A DNA stretch of 64,000 nucleotides, taken from assembly GCA_945897955.1 (NCBI GenBank), contig CAMDGQ010000001.1, positions 111,079 to 175,078 on the forward strand. The letters run 5' to 3'. Below are positions 1 through 9,065 of this stretch, piece by piece. A program made the position numbers and the translations under genes. The notes below the pieces were generated by a model. That model did not search any database. It had not been told where the DNA came from and saw only the letters and a program-made list of their open reading frames with translations. How positions within the stretch are numbered: the first letter of the stretch is position 1; the number at the start of each line of letters is the position of its first letter. Source of the stretch: Tepidiphilus sp. J10 (GTDB lineage Bacteria; Pseudomonadota; Gammaproteobacteria; Burkholderiales; Thiobacillaceae).

Positions 1-662
1 CCCCGTTTGCGGCGCCGAAGCTGATCGACAACTCTGAAGTGGAATGGCAGGTCCAGGGCCAGAGCCTGTACCTCTCGCCCAAGTCGTCAGACAAGCCCGT
101 CGGGATCTTCGTCACCGGGGCTGGAGTGAATGACCCGGTGGTGTCGCTCACCCTGATCCCCAGGAACATCCCTGCCCAAACCATCATCCTGCAACTGGAT
201 GAAGATCGGTCTTCCATCGCGGAGTCCGATCAATCGGGGGAATCCGGGGAAGTCCCGGGGGGGAAAAGCGGGAAAGCCAGCGGTTACAGCGATCGCCTGC
301 GCGGCATTCTGCGCAGTGTTGTCCTGGGCAAGACACCGGTGGGCTTCGCGGAAGGCCTCCTTCCGGTCGCCGTGGGGCGCATGGGTGCGTTGCTCGTGAT
401 GCCGGAAAAGCGTTATTCGGGCCAGCATCTGGATGTGTTCAGGTACCGGGTCGAGAACGTCGGCCCGGATGAGATCGAGCTATCCGAGCCATCGTTCTAC
501 CGGGATGGCGTGCGCGCGGTGTCCATCTACCCCGTCATCAAGCTACACAAGGGCATGGCCACCTCGGTGTTTGTCCTGTCAGACAAGGCCGCTCTGGCAG
601 AGGCATCGATCGGGCCTGCCGAGACCGACAGAGCCGGCGGTGGCCAGGGTGGCGCGCAATGA
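1..662 (+). CDS. traK: Conjugal transfer protein TraK (5'-truncated by the window edge)
   Basis: TraK is the secretin-like outer-membrane component of F-type secretion systems and works with TraV (lipoprotein) and TraB (TonB-like bridge). The frame is open to the left edge, with coding upstream of the GTG at 39, so only the C-terminal 220 or so residues are seen. The visible part is beta-rich, with a polar linker at about residues 60-85 rich in Ser, Gly and Glu, and a C-terminal half of the TraK type ending in a Gly-rich tail. Position immediately before traB, with which it shares 4 bp, is the strongest support. Identity comes from overall pattern and synteny rather than a catalytic motif. 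Confidence 0.8.
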   Translation, partial: PFAAPKLIDNSEVEWQVQGQSLYLSPKSSDKPVGIFVTGAGVNDPVVSLTLIPRNIPAQTIILQLDEDRSSIAESDQSGESGEVPGGKSGKASGYSDRLRGILRSVVLGKTPVGFAEGLLPVAVGRMGALLVMPEKRYSGQHLDVFRYRVENVGPDEIELSEPSFYRDGVRAVSIYPVIKLHKGMATSVFVLSDKAALAEASIGPAETDRAGGGQGGAQ

Positions 663-1939
663 GCGGCGGGGCTGATCAGTTCAAGGCCTGGTGGGCAGGC
701 CTTTCACCCGGCAAACGCAACGCGCTGGGCATCACTGTGCTGTTTGGCACCCTGGCTGGCGCGGGCTGGCTCATCAGTCCCAGGGATGCGACCGCTCCGG
801 TGGGTTCGAAGTCGGATCTGAGCAGCACCAACCTGGTCTTGCCCAATCGCAAGAACGTTACCCAGGAAGGTCTGGCTGCCGGCCTGGAAGCCACGGGGAA
901 CCGCGTGAAGTCGCTGGAACGCGAGCTGGATGACACCAAGACCCAGAACGCCGCGCTCCTCAAGAAATTTGAGACGGGTGCGGCTGGCCAGGAAGCGCTG
1001 AACCCTGAAGTGGTGCGCGAAGTCGCGGCACTGCGCCGCGACCTGGAGGCGATGAAGTCAGGCCATGGCGGCCTTCCCGCAGCGGGGCTGCCGGCGCCCT
1101 CGCTGGATACGCCGCTGCCACCAGCGATTCCATTGGCTTCCTCAGCCCCAGCATCATTTCCCCCGACTGCGGAACCGCCCAAGGCCCGCTTGCGCGTCGT
1201 GGGTGCCGCCACTCCGGACAAGCTGGCGTCCGATGCCAACCCGACCGATTCCCCTGTGCCCTATCTTCCGGCTGGCGTGGTGTTCGAGGGGGTGCTGCTC
1301 AACGGCATGGATGCGCCGACATCGAGCGTGACCCAGAAGCAACCGGTACCGGCGCTGGTACGGATCAAGAGCGAATCCATCCTTCCCAACCTGATGAGCA
1401 TGGGTGAGGAAGACATCCGGGAATGCTTCCTGGTGATTGGCGGGCACGGTGTTCTGGCCACGGAGCGAGCCCAATTGCGCACCGAGACGCTGTCTTGCGT
1501 GCGCGAGGATGGCCGGGTCATCGAGGCGGAACTGGAAGGTTATGCGGTCGGCGAGGACGGCAAGGTCGGACTGCGCGGCCGGTTGGTCTCCAAGCAGGGC
1601 TCGATGATCGCCAAGAGCCTGGTGTCCGGGTTCCTGGCGGGATTCGGCCAGGCCATCGCACCGACCCAGGTGCCCCAGCTCAACGTCACGCCCGGCAGTT
1701 CGGCCCAGTACCAGAGCATCGACATGGGCGCCGCCGCCCAGGCCGGTGTCGGCAAGGGCATTTCCGAGGCCTCGAAGATGGTCGCCCAGTTCTATCTCGA
1801 CATGGCGAAGGAGATGTTTCCGGTGATTGAGGTGGACGCCGGCCGCAAGGTCACCATCGTGACCTTGCGCGGTATTCAGCTAACCCCACGTGGTTCCGCC
1901 CGGGACGCCGTCGCCCTCAAGGGAACCCGGAAATCATGA
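659..1939 (+). CDS. traB: F-type conjugal transfer pilus assembly protein TraB
   Basis: TraB spans the periplasm and links the inner-membrane channel to the TraK/TraV outer-membrane complex. The 426-residue product has one N-terminal membrane segment (about residues 22-42), a coiled-coil stretch (about 75-130), a Pro/Ala-rich linker (about 140-185), and a C-terminal VirB10-like beta domain with conserved-looking segments such as VPYLPAGVVFEGVLLNG. The length is a little below that of F TraB. The start overlaps the end of traK by 4 bp (ATGA) and the stop overlaps traV by 4 bp, implying translational coupling in one operon. Confidence 0.92.
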   Translation: MSGGADQFKAWWAGLSPGKRNALGITVLFGTLAGAGWLISPRDATAPVGSKSDLSSTNLVLPNRKNVTQEGLAAGLEATGNRVKSLERELDDTKTQNAALLKKFETGAAGQEALNPEVVREVAALRRDLEAMKSGHGGLPAAGLPAPSLDTPLPPAIPLASSAPASFPPTAEPPKARLRVVGAATPDKLASDANPTDSPVPYLPAGVVFEGVLLNGMDAPTSSVTQKQPVPALVRIKSESILPNLMSMGEEDIRECFLVIGGHGVLATERAQLRTETLSCVREDGRVIEAELEGYAVGEDGKVGLRGRLVSKQGSMIAKSLVSGFLAGFGQAIAPTQVPQLNVTPGSSAQYQSIDMGAAAQAGVGKGISEASKMVAQFYLDMAKEMFPVIEVDAGRKVTIVTLRGIQLTPRGSARDAVALKGTRKS

Positions 1940-2619
1940 GCCATCTTCATCTCTTGTTTCGCCTGCTTCCGCCGTCGGCCGTGATCCTTCTGGCGGGCTG
2001 TGCCAGCACCTTGAATACAGCGGATCACGACGCGTTTGCTTGCCCCGGCATGCCGGCCGGCGTGATCTGCAAGAGCCCGGTGCAGGTCTACCGCGCGACC
2101 CATGACCGTGATTCGGTCACGGTGGAACCTTCCGCGAGAAAAGCCGGCCTTGCATCGCTGGATTCATTGGTTGACGGCGAGGACCTGGTTTTCGTCCAGA
2201 CAGAGATATCCGCCCGGGAAAGGCCTTCCATACCGCCTTTATCCACGCAATTCCCCACGCATCCGCCTATCTCTCAACCCACGTCGCCCAACCTGCCGCT
2301 CCCCATCCTGGAGCCCGCCCGTGTCATGCGCATCTGGATCGCACCCTGGGAGGACGGCAAGAAGGACTTGCACTGGCCCAGCTACCTCTTCACTGAAATC
2401 CAACCGCGCAAATGGTCGTTCGGCAAAGCGGAGTTCACCGGCTCGCGTCCCGTGATTCCGCACCTGATGACGATGCCGGGCGCGCAACCCACTGTGCCTG
2501 ACCGGGCCGATACCGGGAAGGCAGCAGCAGTTCAGCCTGTTTCCTCGCCACAGGTTGTCACCGGCATCCCGGAGGCGGCTTTGCCGCAGGCCGGTGATGC
2601 CCTGCTGGGCGCTCAGTAA
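1936..2619 (+). CDS. traV: Conjugal transfer lipoprotein TraV
   Basis: TraV is the outer-membrane lipoprotein of the F-type core complex. The N-terminus has a hydrophobic stretch followed by a lipobox LLAGC, predicting lipidation of Cys at about residue 23. A Cys pair in the mature N-terminal region (CPGMPAGVICKSP) is typical of TraV. The middle is Pro-rich, and a later segment (about 130-170) resembles the TraV C-terminal domain (RVMRIWIAPWEDGKKDL). The gene shares 4 bp with traB and is followed by a 49-bp gap before the pilin gene. Confidence 0.9.
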   Translation: MSHLHLLFRLLPPSAVILLAGCASTLNTADHDAFACPGMPAGVICKSPVQVYRATHDRDSVTVEPSARKAGLASLDSLVDGEDLVFVQTEISARERPSIPPLSTQFPTHPPISQPTSPNLPLPILEPARVMRIWIAPWEDGKKDLHWPSYLFTEIQPRKWSFGKAEFTGSRPVIPHLMTMPGAQPTVPDRADTGKAAAVQPVSSPQVVTGIPEAALPQAGDALLGAQ

Positions 2620-2668
2620 GCCCATCGGCGATTTCCTTGTTTTGTTCCTGTCTTCTGGAGATTGATAT

Positions 2669-2962
2669 ATGAAGTTCACCAAGCAACACGTCCAACTGCT
2701 CACCTTCGCCACGCTGTGTCTGGCCGTGGCCGAGCCCGCCCTTGCGGGTGCGGATGCCACGTTTTCGGCGGTATCCGATCTGGTGAAGGGTTGGATGGAA
2801 GGTTCACTGGGCAAACTGTTCGCGTTTGGCTCCCTGGGTACTGGCCTGGGCATCACAATCGTCAAGCAATCGCTGATGCCCGTGGTCGTGGGGGTGTCTG
2901 TCGCTGTCGCCACTTACTATGGCCCTGGCGTGCTGAACACGGTTGTTGCTGCCACCCTCTGA
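2669..2962 (+). CDS. traA: TraA-like conjugative pilin precursor
   Basis: This is the probable pilus subunit. The 97-residue product has a signal sequence with an Ala-rich cleavage region (about residues 15-26, ending PALAG), then two hydrophobic segments joined by a short loop, the hairpin shape of processed F-type pilins. Its place between traV and traC matches SXT/R391-type clusters. A ribosome-binding site (ctggag) lies 8 or so bases before the ATG, and the 49-bp upstream gap may allow separate expression. The S26 peptidase encoded at 6101-6658 is a candidate processing enzyme. Identification rests on size, topology and position. Confidence 0.82.
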   Translation: MKFTKQHVQLLTFATLCLAVAEPALAGADATFSAVSDLVKGWMEGSLGKLFAFGSLGTGLGITIVKQSLMPVVVGVSVAVATYYGPGVLNTVVAATL

Positions 2963-5414
2963 CAGGCCATCCCGCGTGTTCGGATTCCTGTCATCGGCTG
3001 CGCCAGGTGCCCTTGAGCGCGCTGGTAGTCCGCATCGCGTCCCCTGGCAACGTCTGACGGTCAGGGGGTGCGATACCGGCTACAAGGTGTTTTTCTGCGC
3101 CGACGAGGACACCGGGGAGAAGTACCTGGGGGCCTGTTTCACCAGTGCACCCGCCATGATCGGCGGGGACGAAGGCACAGTGGACCGCTTTCGTGCGGCA
3201 TTGGGCATTGCCATGCCGCCAGGAACCTTCATCCAGATCGGGATGTTCTCCAGTCCGGACGTCGACACCGCCCTCGAGCGCTATGCCGCGAACAAGGCGG
3301 CCTGCGACAACGAACTGCTGGCGGCCATGACGGCCAAGCGCCGGACGTTCATCCTGGATGGCAAGGATCGGCCCCTGGTCGCGCGCTCCGGGGTGCTGCT
3401 CAACAGCAAGACCTTGATCGTGACCCTCAAGATGCCCTGCTCGGACATGCCCGAACAGGGTGAGGTCAGGGAGGCGCATGAAGCCGCAGAAAGGTTGTCC
3501 GAAGGGCTGAAGTCGGCCGGACTCTTTCTGCAACCGCTTGGCCCGCATGGCTATCTCAGGCTGCTGCGGCGCATCACCCATGTCTTTGATGCCGACGAGG
3601 ACTGGTATGACGACATGCGGCCGATCCGGGAGCAGGTCTATGGCCCTGGCGATGTGCTGGTCGAGAAAACCCGCAGGCTGGAATTCCACGACCGCTATTT
3701 CGCCAAGCTCATGTCGGTGAAGTGGTATCCCAAGCGCACCAGTCTCGCCGTCATGAACCACCTGGTTGGCGACCCCGCCGGCCTGTCGAACCAGATCACC
3801 GAGCCGTTCCTGTTGATGCTCACCCTGCATTATCCTGATCAGGTCAAGAAGATCGCGGAGGTGCGCCGCCGCTTCACCATGATCAACCACCAGGCTTACG
3901 GCCCGATGGTGCGTCTGATCCCCCTGATCAGCTACAAGAAGGCCGGCTTCGATACACTCATGCATGAGATCGAGGGCGCGGGCGCCGTGCTGGTCGAGAT
4001 GAACCTGACCCTCGCGGTCTTCTCCCGCGACGCGGAGCGCTTGGACAAGCAGGTGGCGGGGCTTGCAGCCTATCAGGCCTCGCTGGGATTCGACATGCGC
4101 GAGGACAAGCGCATCCTGCGCCCGCTGTGGGACGCGATCCTCCCGCTCAACACCTCGCGTAAGGCCATCGCCAACCTGTTCCGTTTCCAGACCCTGGCGG
4201 TATCCCATGCCGTGCAGTTTCTGCCAGTGTTCGGCGACTGGACCGGGACGGGCAGGGGAGGGGCTTCTGTTTTCGTGTCACGCCGGGGCGAGCCGGTGCT
4301 GTTTGATCTCTACGACTCGGCCACCAATTTCAATGCCGTCATCATGGCCGAGGCCGGCTCCGGCAAATCCTTCGTCATGCAGATGCTGATCGCCGATTAC
4401 CTGGCGGCGGGGGCGAAGTGCTGGGCCATCGACCTCGGTCGCTCCTATCTGAAGCTCAATCGGGCGGTGGCGGGGGAGTTCGTCGAGTTCTCCGAATCGA
4501 GCCGCATCTGCCTCAACCCGTTCACCCACGTGATGGACATCGACGAGGAGATGGATCTCCTCAAGGCGACCTTGGCCAAGATGGCCGCACCCGAGGGCGG
4601 GCTCGACGATTACCGCCTGGCGATTCTGGAAGAGGCCATCAAGAGCGTCTGGAACCATTACGGCACCACCATGACCGTGACGGAAGTGGCCGAATGGTGC
4701 AATGCGCAGGCGGACAACCGGATTCGCGACATCGGCCGGCAGCTTTTCCCGTTCACGCGGCTGGGCTCCTACGGCCACTGGTTCGATGGGGCGAACAACC
4801 TGGAGTTCGACCGAGATTTCGTGGTGCTCGAACTGGAGGAGCTGAAGTCCAAGCGGACCTTGCAGCAGGTCGTGCTGCTCCAGTTGGTGGCCAAGATCAA
4901 CCATGAGATGTACCTGACCCGTGGCCGCAAGAAGATCCTCGTCGTCGACGAAGCCTGGGATTTGCTCGACGACCCCACGATGGCCAAGGCGATGGAAAGC
5001 GCCTACCGGCGGGCGCGTAAATACGACGGCGCCATCGTGATCGTCACCCAGAACATCGCGGATCTGTTCACCTCGCCCAACGCGCGCGCGATCTACCAGA
5101 ACAGCGCCTATCAGCTCGTGCTCCAGCAGCGCTCCGAAGCTATCGACGCGGCCATCGAATCGAAGCAGTTCAACATCGAACCCTATGGGGTCAGCGTCCT
5201 CAAGTCCGTGCATACGCTGCCCGGCAAGTACTCGGAAATCATGATCAAGCGTTCGGAAAACGACTGGGGCGTGGTTCGCCTCGTGACCGATCGTTTCACC
5301 CAGGTGCTCTTCTCTACCAAGGGCGAGGAGCGCAACGCCATTCTCGATGCCATCGATCGCGGTGAGAACGTGACGACGGCCATCGAGGAATTCATTGCCG
5401 GCCAGCCGGCGTAA
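2943..5414 (+). CDS. traC: Type IV secretion ATPase TraC (VirB4 family)
   Basis: TraC is the VirB4-type ATPase that powers pilus assembly at the inner membrane. Seen: a TraC N-terminal domain, a Walker A motif AGSGKS at about residue 468, a Walker B region ILVVDEAWDLLDD at about residues 665-677, and the downstream ARKYDGAIVIVTQN stretch typical of VirB4 proteins. The 823-residue length fits the family. The start is uncertain: TTG at 2943 overlaps traA by 20 bp, while an in-frame GTG at 2976 would begin just before FGFLSS. The next gene follows 24 bp after the stop. Confidence 0.93.
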   Translation: MLLPPSDRPSRVFGFLSSAAPGALERAGSPHRVPWQRLTVRGCDTGYKVFFCADEDTGEKYLGACFTSAPAMIGGDEGTVDRFRAALGIAMPPGTFIQIGMFSSPDVDTALERYAANKAACDNELLAAMTAKRRTFILDGKDRPLVARSGVLLNSKTLIVTLKMPCSDMPEQGEVREAHEAAERLSEGLKSAGLFLQPLGPHGYLRLLRRITHVFDADEDWYDDMRPIREQVYGPGDVLVEKTRRLEFHDRYFAKLMSVKWYPKRTSLAVMNHLVGDPAGLSNQITEPFLLMLTLHYPDQVKKIAEVRRRFTMINHQAYGPMVRLIPLISYKKAGFDTLMHEIEGAGAVLVEMNLTLAVFSRDAERLDKQVAGLAAYQASLGFDMREDKRILRPLWDAILPLNTSRKAIANLFRFQTLAVSHAVQFLPVFGDWTGTGRGGASVFVSRRGEPVLFDLYDSATNFNAVIMAEAGSGKSFVMQMLIADYLAAGAKCWAIDLGRSYLKLNRAVAGEFVEFSESSRICLNPFTHVMDIDEEMDLLKATLAKMAAPEGGLDDYRLAILEEAIKSVWNHYGTTMTVTEVAEWCNAQADNRIRDIGRQLFPFTRLGSYGHWFDGANNLEFDRDFVVLELEELKSKRTLQQVVLLQLVAKINHEMYLTRGRKKILVVDEAWDLLDDPTMAKAMESAYRRARKYDGAIVIVTQNIADLFTSPNARAIYQNSAYQLVLQQRSEAIDAAIESKQFNIEPYGVSVLKSVHTLPGKYSEIMIKRSENDWGVVRLVTDRFTQVLFSTKGEERNAILDAIDRGENVTTAIEEFIAGQPA

Positions 5415-5438
5415 AGCTGACAGCTACAGGAGTGGACC

Positions 5439-5657
5439 ATGCAGGAACAAGAAGCGAATGCGAAAAGCAAGGTGGAAAAGAATACCCAGCGTGACTGGAT
5501 TATCCTGGCTGTGTTGCTGGGTGCCGGCATTCTGACCATGCCGCCCGGGGGCGACTCCAATACGGTGTCCGCCGGAATCGCCGGGGTCTGTTTCGGGGCG
5601 GCGGCGATGCTGATGGTCTTCCGGTTCGGCAAGAAGCCACCGGAAGACGTGAAGTAA
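5439..5657 (+). CDS. Small two-helix membrane protein between traC and trbI
   Basis: I do not recognise this 72-residue product. It has a charged N-terminal 20 residues, then two hydrophobic segments (about residues 21-35 and 44-63) separated by a short Pro/Gly/Asp/Ser loop, and a charged tail. A good ribosome-binding site (acaggag) precedes the ATG, and trbI begins 5 bp after the stop. The position suggests an accessory inner-membrane subunit of the conjugation machine, which is inference from context only. Confidence 0.7.
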   Translation: MQEQEANAKSKVEKNTQRDWIILAVLLGAGILTMPPGGDSNTVSAGIAGVCFGAAAMLMVFRFGKKPPEDVK

Positions 5658-5661
5658 GGGG

Positions 5662-6123
5662 TTGGCGTTGTACGGTCATCCTACCCAGCCTGCTGGCGAC
5701 CAACCTGGCCAACACGAAACCGACCAGGTTACCGCCACGCCTGCCACATCGGGCAATAGCCTCAGTTTCCTGACCTCCACGTTGATCGCATTGGCGGTAT
5801 CCGCCTTCGTGTTCTTCGTGCTGGCGCATTACGGGGGAAAGATCGGTCTGGTGCCGGCCGCCCCGCATGGAGCGCGGCTGGCAGTGCTGGACTCGAACAG
5901 GATCGTGAACACCGCCATGCGTCGTCTCATGGCAACGCCCGGTGTCACCCAACAACAGGCGTCAGCGGCAGGTATCCAGATGGCCCAGCAGCTCGATGGC
6001 GTGCTGGGTGAATATCGCAGCCGTGGCTACGTCGTCATCAATGCTGCCGTGGCCGTGGTCTGGCCGGTGGAATCGGACATCACCAAACAGGTGGCGGGTC
6101 GTGTTGGCGTCGCCCTCGAATAA
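5662..6123 (+). CDS. trbI: F-type conjugal transfer protein TrbI
   Basis: TrbI is a small bitopic inner-membrane protein of F-type systems that influences pilus retraction. The 153-residue product has a polar N-terminus, one membrane segment (about residues 36-58), then a periplasmic domain with the TrbI-like pattern LAVLDSNRIVNTAMRR and a C-terminal segment VVINAAVAVVWP. The start is TTG at 5662, 5 bp after the previous stop; no better in-frame ATG precedes the membrane segment. Its 3' end overlaps the next gene by 23 bp. The placement right after traC matches F. Confidence 0.78.
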   Translation: MALYGHPTQPAGDQPGQHETDQVTATPATSGNSLSFLTSTLIALAVSAFVFFVLAHYGGKIGLVPAAPHGARLAVLDSNRIVNTAMRRLMATPGVTQQQASAAGIQMAQQLDGVLGEYRSRGYVVINAAVAVVWPVESDITKQVAGRVGVALE

Positions 6124-6658
6124 AGCCTGGAGCTGGTTTGTTGGCATTCTCGTGCGCTATCCCCGCACGCGAGTCGGTATCCAGGCCCTGCTCATCATCG
6201 CCGTGGCCTTCCTGTTTGCGGGGTGGGCGACCAGTGCTATCTCCCGGCACTACACCATCGGCCTGGACCTCCAGAAACGGACTTGTCTGCCCTGGACGGC
6301 GTACCTCATCCACCATGAGCCGCCGATACAGATTCATCGCGGCGAACTGGCGGGCTTCTATCCCAAGGGCAAGATGGGTCCGTCCTTCGAGGGCATGTTG
6401 GTCATCAAGCAGATCGCGGGCATTCCGGGCGATGAATTATTGGTCAAGGACGATGTGTTCTACGTCAACGGACATCGGATCGGCCCACTGGATCTGCTGG
6501 CCAAGCTCAACAAACCCATGGGATTCTTTGATCGGCGCGTCTGGGTACCCGAAGGACACTATCTCTTCATCGGTCTGCTCCCGCGCAGTTATGACGGCCG
6601 CTACTGGGGCTTCGTGCCGCGCCAGGACATCGTGGCGAGCGTGAGGCCGTTGTGGTGA
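6101..6658 (+). CDS. S26-family signal peptidase of the conjugation system (TrhF/TraF-like) with a Cys at the nucleophile position
   Basis: This is a membrane-bound peptidase of the S26 group, which in related systems processes the pilin. I chose GTG 6101 (185 residues) because the open frame further upstream is an antisense-like shadow of trbI. Seen: a membrane segment (about residues 26-44), the box-B-like stretch TCLPWTAY at 61-68, the box-D stretch VIKQIAGIPGD at 101-111 with the likely general base Lys103, and a C-terminal YDGRYWGFVP segment like the RYxGxV box of S26 enzymes. The position normally held by the catalytic Ser appears to be Cys62. It overlaps trbI by 23 bp and traF by 7 bp. 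Confidence 0.8.
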   Translation: MLASPSNKAWSWFVGILVRYPRTRVGIQALLIIAVAFLFAGWATSAISRHYTIGLDLQKRTCLPWTAYLIHHEPPIQIHRGELAGFYPKGKMGPSFEGMLVIKQIAGIPGDELLVKDDVFYVNGHRIGPLDLLAKLNKPMGFFDRRVWVPEGHYLFIGLLPRSYDGRYWGFVPRQDIVASVRPLW

Positions 6659-7638
6659 AAGGTACGCGCGCTGGTCAGCTCAATGGCGTCTTGTCAGTTG
6701 CCATTGACTATCTAACAGCGCTTTTTCCTGTTGCTTCTCTCCATCTACTGATGGGTCTTGCTGTCCCCGCTTGGGCCGACCAGGCGGGACAGCCTTTTTT
6801 CCAGGGGAAGGAAGAGGGCTGGTTCTGGTACAAGGATTCGAAAGATCCTCCCATCCTGGAAATCACGAAGCCGGCGCCGCCAGTGCCGGCGCCGGTGAAA
6901 CCGAAAGCGTCCGAAACGCTGTCTGTCGAATGGTTGCGGCAACAGTTGCCGATGCTGCTGGATCGGGCCATCGACAACCCTACGCGCGAGAACGTCGAGG
7001 CTTATCTCTATGCCCAGCGCCTGGCGATGGACAAGTCGCAGCGCTTCGCGGAAATGTCTCAACGGGTGGTGTATTCGGATCCGTTCCTGGACGAGAACAA
7101 CCGGGTCCCCATCGCCACCTTCGCCAAGTCGTCGTTCCTCAACGGCATTGACCAGGCTGCGGATACGAGTCTCAAGCACCTGGCCACAGTGGCCGGACTG
7201 TGGGTGTTCTTCGACTCGCGTTGCGAGCATTGCCGGGTCCATGCCGAGACGGTCGAGGCGATGCGCAAGAAGCATGGCTTCGTCGTGAAATACATCTCCC
7301 TGGACGGCAAGGGACTGCCCAACATTCCAACCTGGGTGGCAGACCAAGGGCAATCCAGGACGCTCAATGTGCGCATGACCCCCACCACGCTCCTGGTGGC
7401 GCCCCCCAACCATTTCCTGCTGGTCTCCCAGGGCGTGATGGCCCAAACGCAGCTTGAGGAACGGATGCTGGTGGCGGCCGAAAGCGAGGATCTGTTGCCC
7501 CAGACCTTGCTCGCCGATGTGCGTCGCTATGACCGGGGGGTACTCAAGGCGGAGGACACCCGAGCTGAGAGCGTGAGCGGCCAGGATCCGGTTGAATGGG
7601 TGAAGTTGCTCAAGGACAAGCTGAAGGCGAGGTATTGA
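6652..7638 (+). CDS. traF: F-type conjugal transfer protein TraF (thioredoxin-like)
   Basis: TraF is a periplasmic thioredoxin-fold protein needed for pilus assembly. The 328-residue product has a hydrophobic N-terminal export signal (about residues 13-42), a helical TraF domain with a PTRENVEAY segment near residue 110, and a thioredoxin fold with an active-site pair CEHC at 191-194 and a cis-Pro-like MTPTT segment downstream. The CxxC suggests thiol-disulfide activity, a feature kept in some TraF proteins and lost in F itself. The start is taken as GTG 6652, overlapping the peptidase gene; GTG 6655 is equally possible. Confidence 0.88.
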   Translation: MVKGTRAGQLNGVLSVAIDYLTALFPVASLHLLMGLAVPAWADQAGQPFFQGKEEGWFWYKDSKDPPILEITKPAPPVPAPVKPKASETLSVEWLRQQLPMLLDRAIDNPTRENVEAYLYAQRLAMDKSQRFAEMSQRVVYSDPFLDENNRVPIATFAKSSFLNGIDQAADTSLKHLATVAGLWVFFDSRCEHCRVHAETVEAMRKKHGFVVKYISLDGKGLPNIPTWVADQGQSRTLNVRMTPTTLLVAPPNHFLLVSQGVMAQTQLEERMLVAAESEDLLPQTLLADVRRYDRGVLKAEDTRAESVSGQDPVEWVKLLKDKLKARY

Positions 7639-7640
7639 CC

Positions 7641-9065
7641 ATGCGGTTCAAGAAGCTCACGGCCATCGTGCTGATCACAACCTATTCGTCCACGGCACTC
7701 GCGGGCCTCCAGGACGCCCTGGATGGCATGTTCATGGCGACAGCGACCACGCCGGCCGCCTATTCCAGCCAGACGCGTGGCGGCTTTGTCGGGGGCGGGG
7801 TTGGGGTACGGATGCCGGTGCGCAACATCAACCTGGTGACGTTCGATCCGCCCCGGTTCTCGGCCGGGTGTGGTGGTATCGATCTCTACGGGGGTTCGTT
7901 CTCGTTCATCAGCGCGGACCAGCTTGCGGCGCTGTTCCGGCAGATCGCCGCCAACGCCGCCGGCGCACTGTTCAAGCTCGCCATCGACAGCATCAATCCT
8001 CAGCTCGGGAAAATCATGGAGGACTTCCAGAACAAGCTCCAGCAGTTGAATAGCCTGTTCAAGAACACCTGCCAGATCGCCAACCAGGTGGTCCAGACCT
8101 TCGCCAGTCCCGATGCACGCAGCACCCAGGCGAACAACTCCGCCACGCTGGTGGAGTCCGCCAAGGGTGCGGTGACGGACATTTTCGACAGTATCGGCAA
8201 GATATTTTCGTCGCCGAACTCGCAGGCACGAGCCTCGGCGGCGGATAACCCGATGGGCGGAAATCTGGTGTGGAAGGCGCTGGGCCAAACCAACGCGGGG
8301 CAGTGGCTGGGCAATCCGGCGGCGGTGGAAGGTAACTTGGTGCGGGCGAACGAGATCATCATGAGCCTGACCGGGACGGTGGTGATGCCGGGGAGCCAGG
8401 CAGATTCCACTGATGCGGCCACGGGCAAGGTGAAGCCGGAAACAGGAACGGTGTTCGCGCCTACCCTCAGCCTGGCCGATCTGCGTGAAGGCTCGACCGC
8501 CGGGACGCGTGTATTGCAGATACTCTCTTGCGGTGGCGAAGCGGATTGCCTGAGCCCAAGCACGGCCACGATCACGTTCGATGGCACGGTCGGGCATGTG
8601 AATCGGGTGCTGTTCGGCGATCCCACCGGGGCAGATGCGGGGGCGCAGGCCGACTCCCTGATTGGGAACCTGAAGTCGTGCACGACGGCCGCCTGTTTTA
8701 CCGCGGCGCAACGCAGTTTCATCAATGCTGTAAGCGTGCCCACGCTCAAGCTCCTGCGTGATGTGCAACATTCACCAGGCGCGGTGGAAGCCGTGGCCAT
8801 CCAGCTCGTCCCTGTCATCGCCGACGAACTGGCGATCCGGCTCGGCGAGGCTGCCATCACCGCCGCCAAACAGACCTTCTCGGGTGTAAAGAACGTGACT
8901 CGGCCGCCTGAGATGGATCAAGCCATCGCTTCGCTTGAACAGGAAGTCATGGGGTTGCGCATGGCGCTCGCGAACCAGACTGATCGTGTTCTGGCAGCCA
9001 AGGAGTACGCCAAGATGGTCACCACCTCGAACCCAGCCATCATGGTGGCCACACCCTCGCGATGA
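7641..9065 (+). CDS. traH: Conjugal transfer pilus assembly protein TraH
   Basis: TraH is a periplasmic/outer-membrane-associated assembly factor. ATG 7641 was chosen over the upstream frame start because it begins a clean signal peptide (about residues 1-22, ending TALAG) 2 bp after the traF stop. Seen: the family segment PPRFSAGCGGIDLYGGSFSF near residues 70-90, an internal coiled-coil region, and a Cys pair in CGGEADC near residue 295. The 474-residue length is usual for TraH. The stop overlaps a 28-codon frame, then traG. Confidence 0.95.
   Translation: MRFKKLTAIVLITTYSSTALAGLQDALDGMFMATATTPAAYSSQTRGGFVGGGVGVRMPVRNINLVTFDPPRFSAGCGGIDLYGGSFSFISADQLAALFRQIAANAAGALFKLAIDSINPQLGKIMEDFQNKLQQLNSLFKNTCQIANQVVQTFASPDARSTQANNSATLVESAKGAVTDIFDSIGKIFSSPNSQARASAADNPMGGNLVWKALGQTNAGQWLGNPAAVEGNLVRANEIIMSLTGTVVMPGSQADSTDAATGKVKPETGTVFAPTLSLADLREGSTAGTRVLQILSCGGEADCLSPSTATITFDGTVGHVNRVLFGDPTGADAGAQADSLIGNLKSCTTAACFTAAQRSFINAVSVPTLKLLRDVQHSPGAVEAVAIQLVPVIADELAIRLGEAAITAAKQTFSGVKNVTRPPEMDQAIASLEQEVMGLRMALANQTDRVLAAKEYAKMVTTSNPAIMVATPSR

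Noticed and set aside
5942..6100. Extra 53 codons upstream of the S26 peptidase start
   Set aside because: This part lies fully inside trbI in another frame and encodes a Trp/Arg/Ser-rich, non-family sequence; GTG 6101 starts the recognisable protein.
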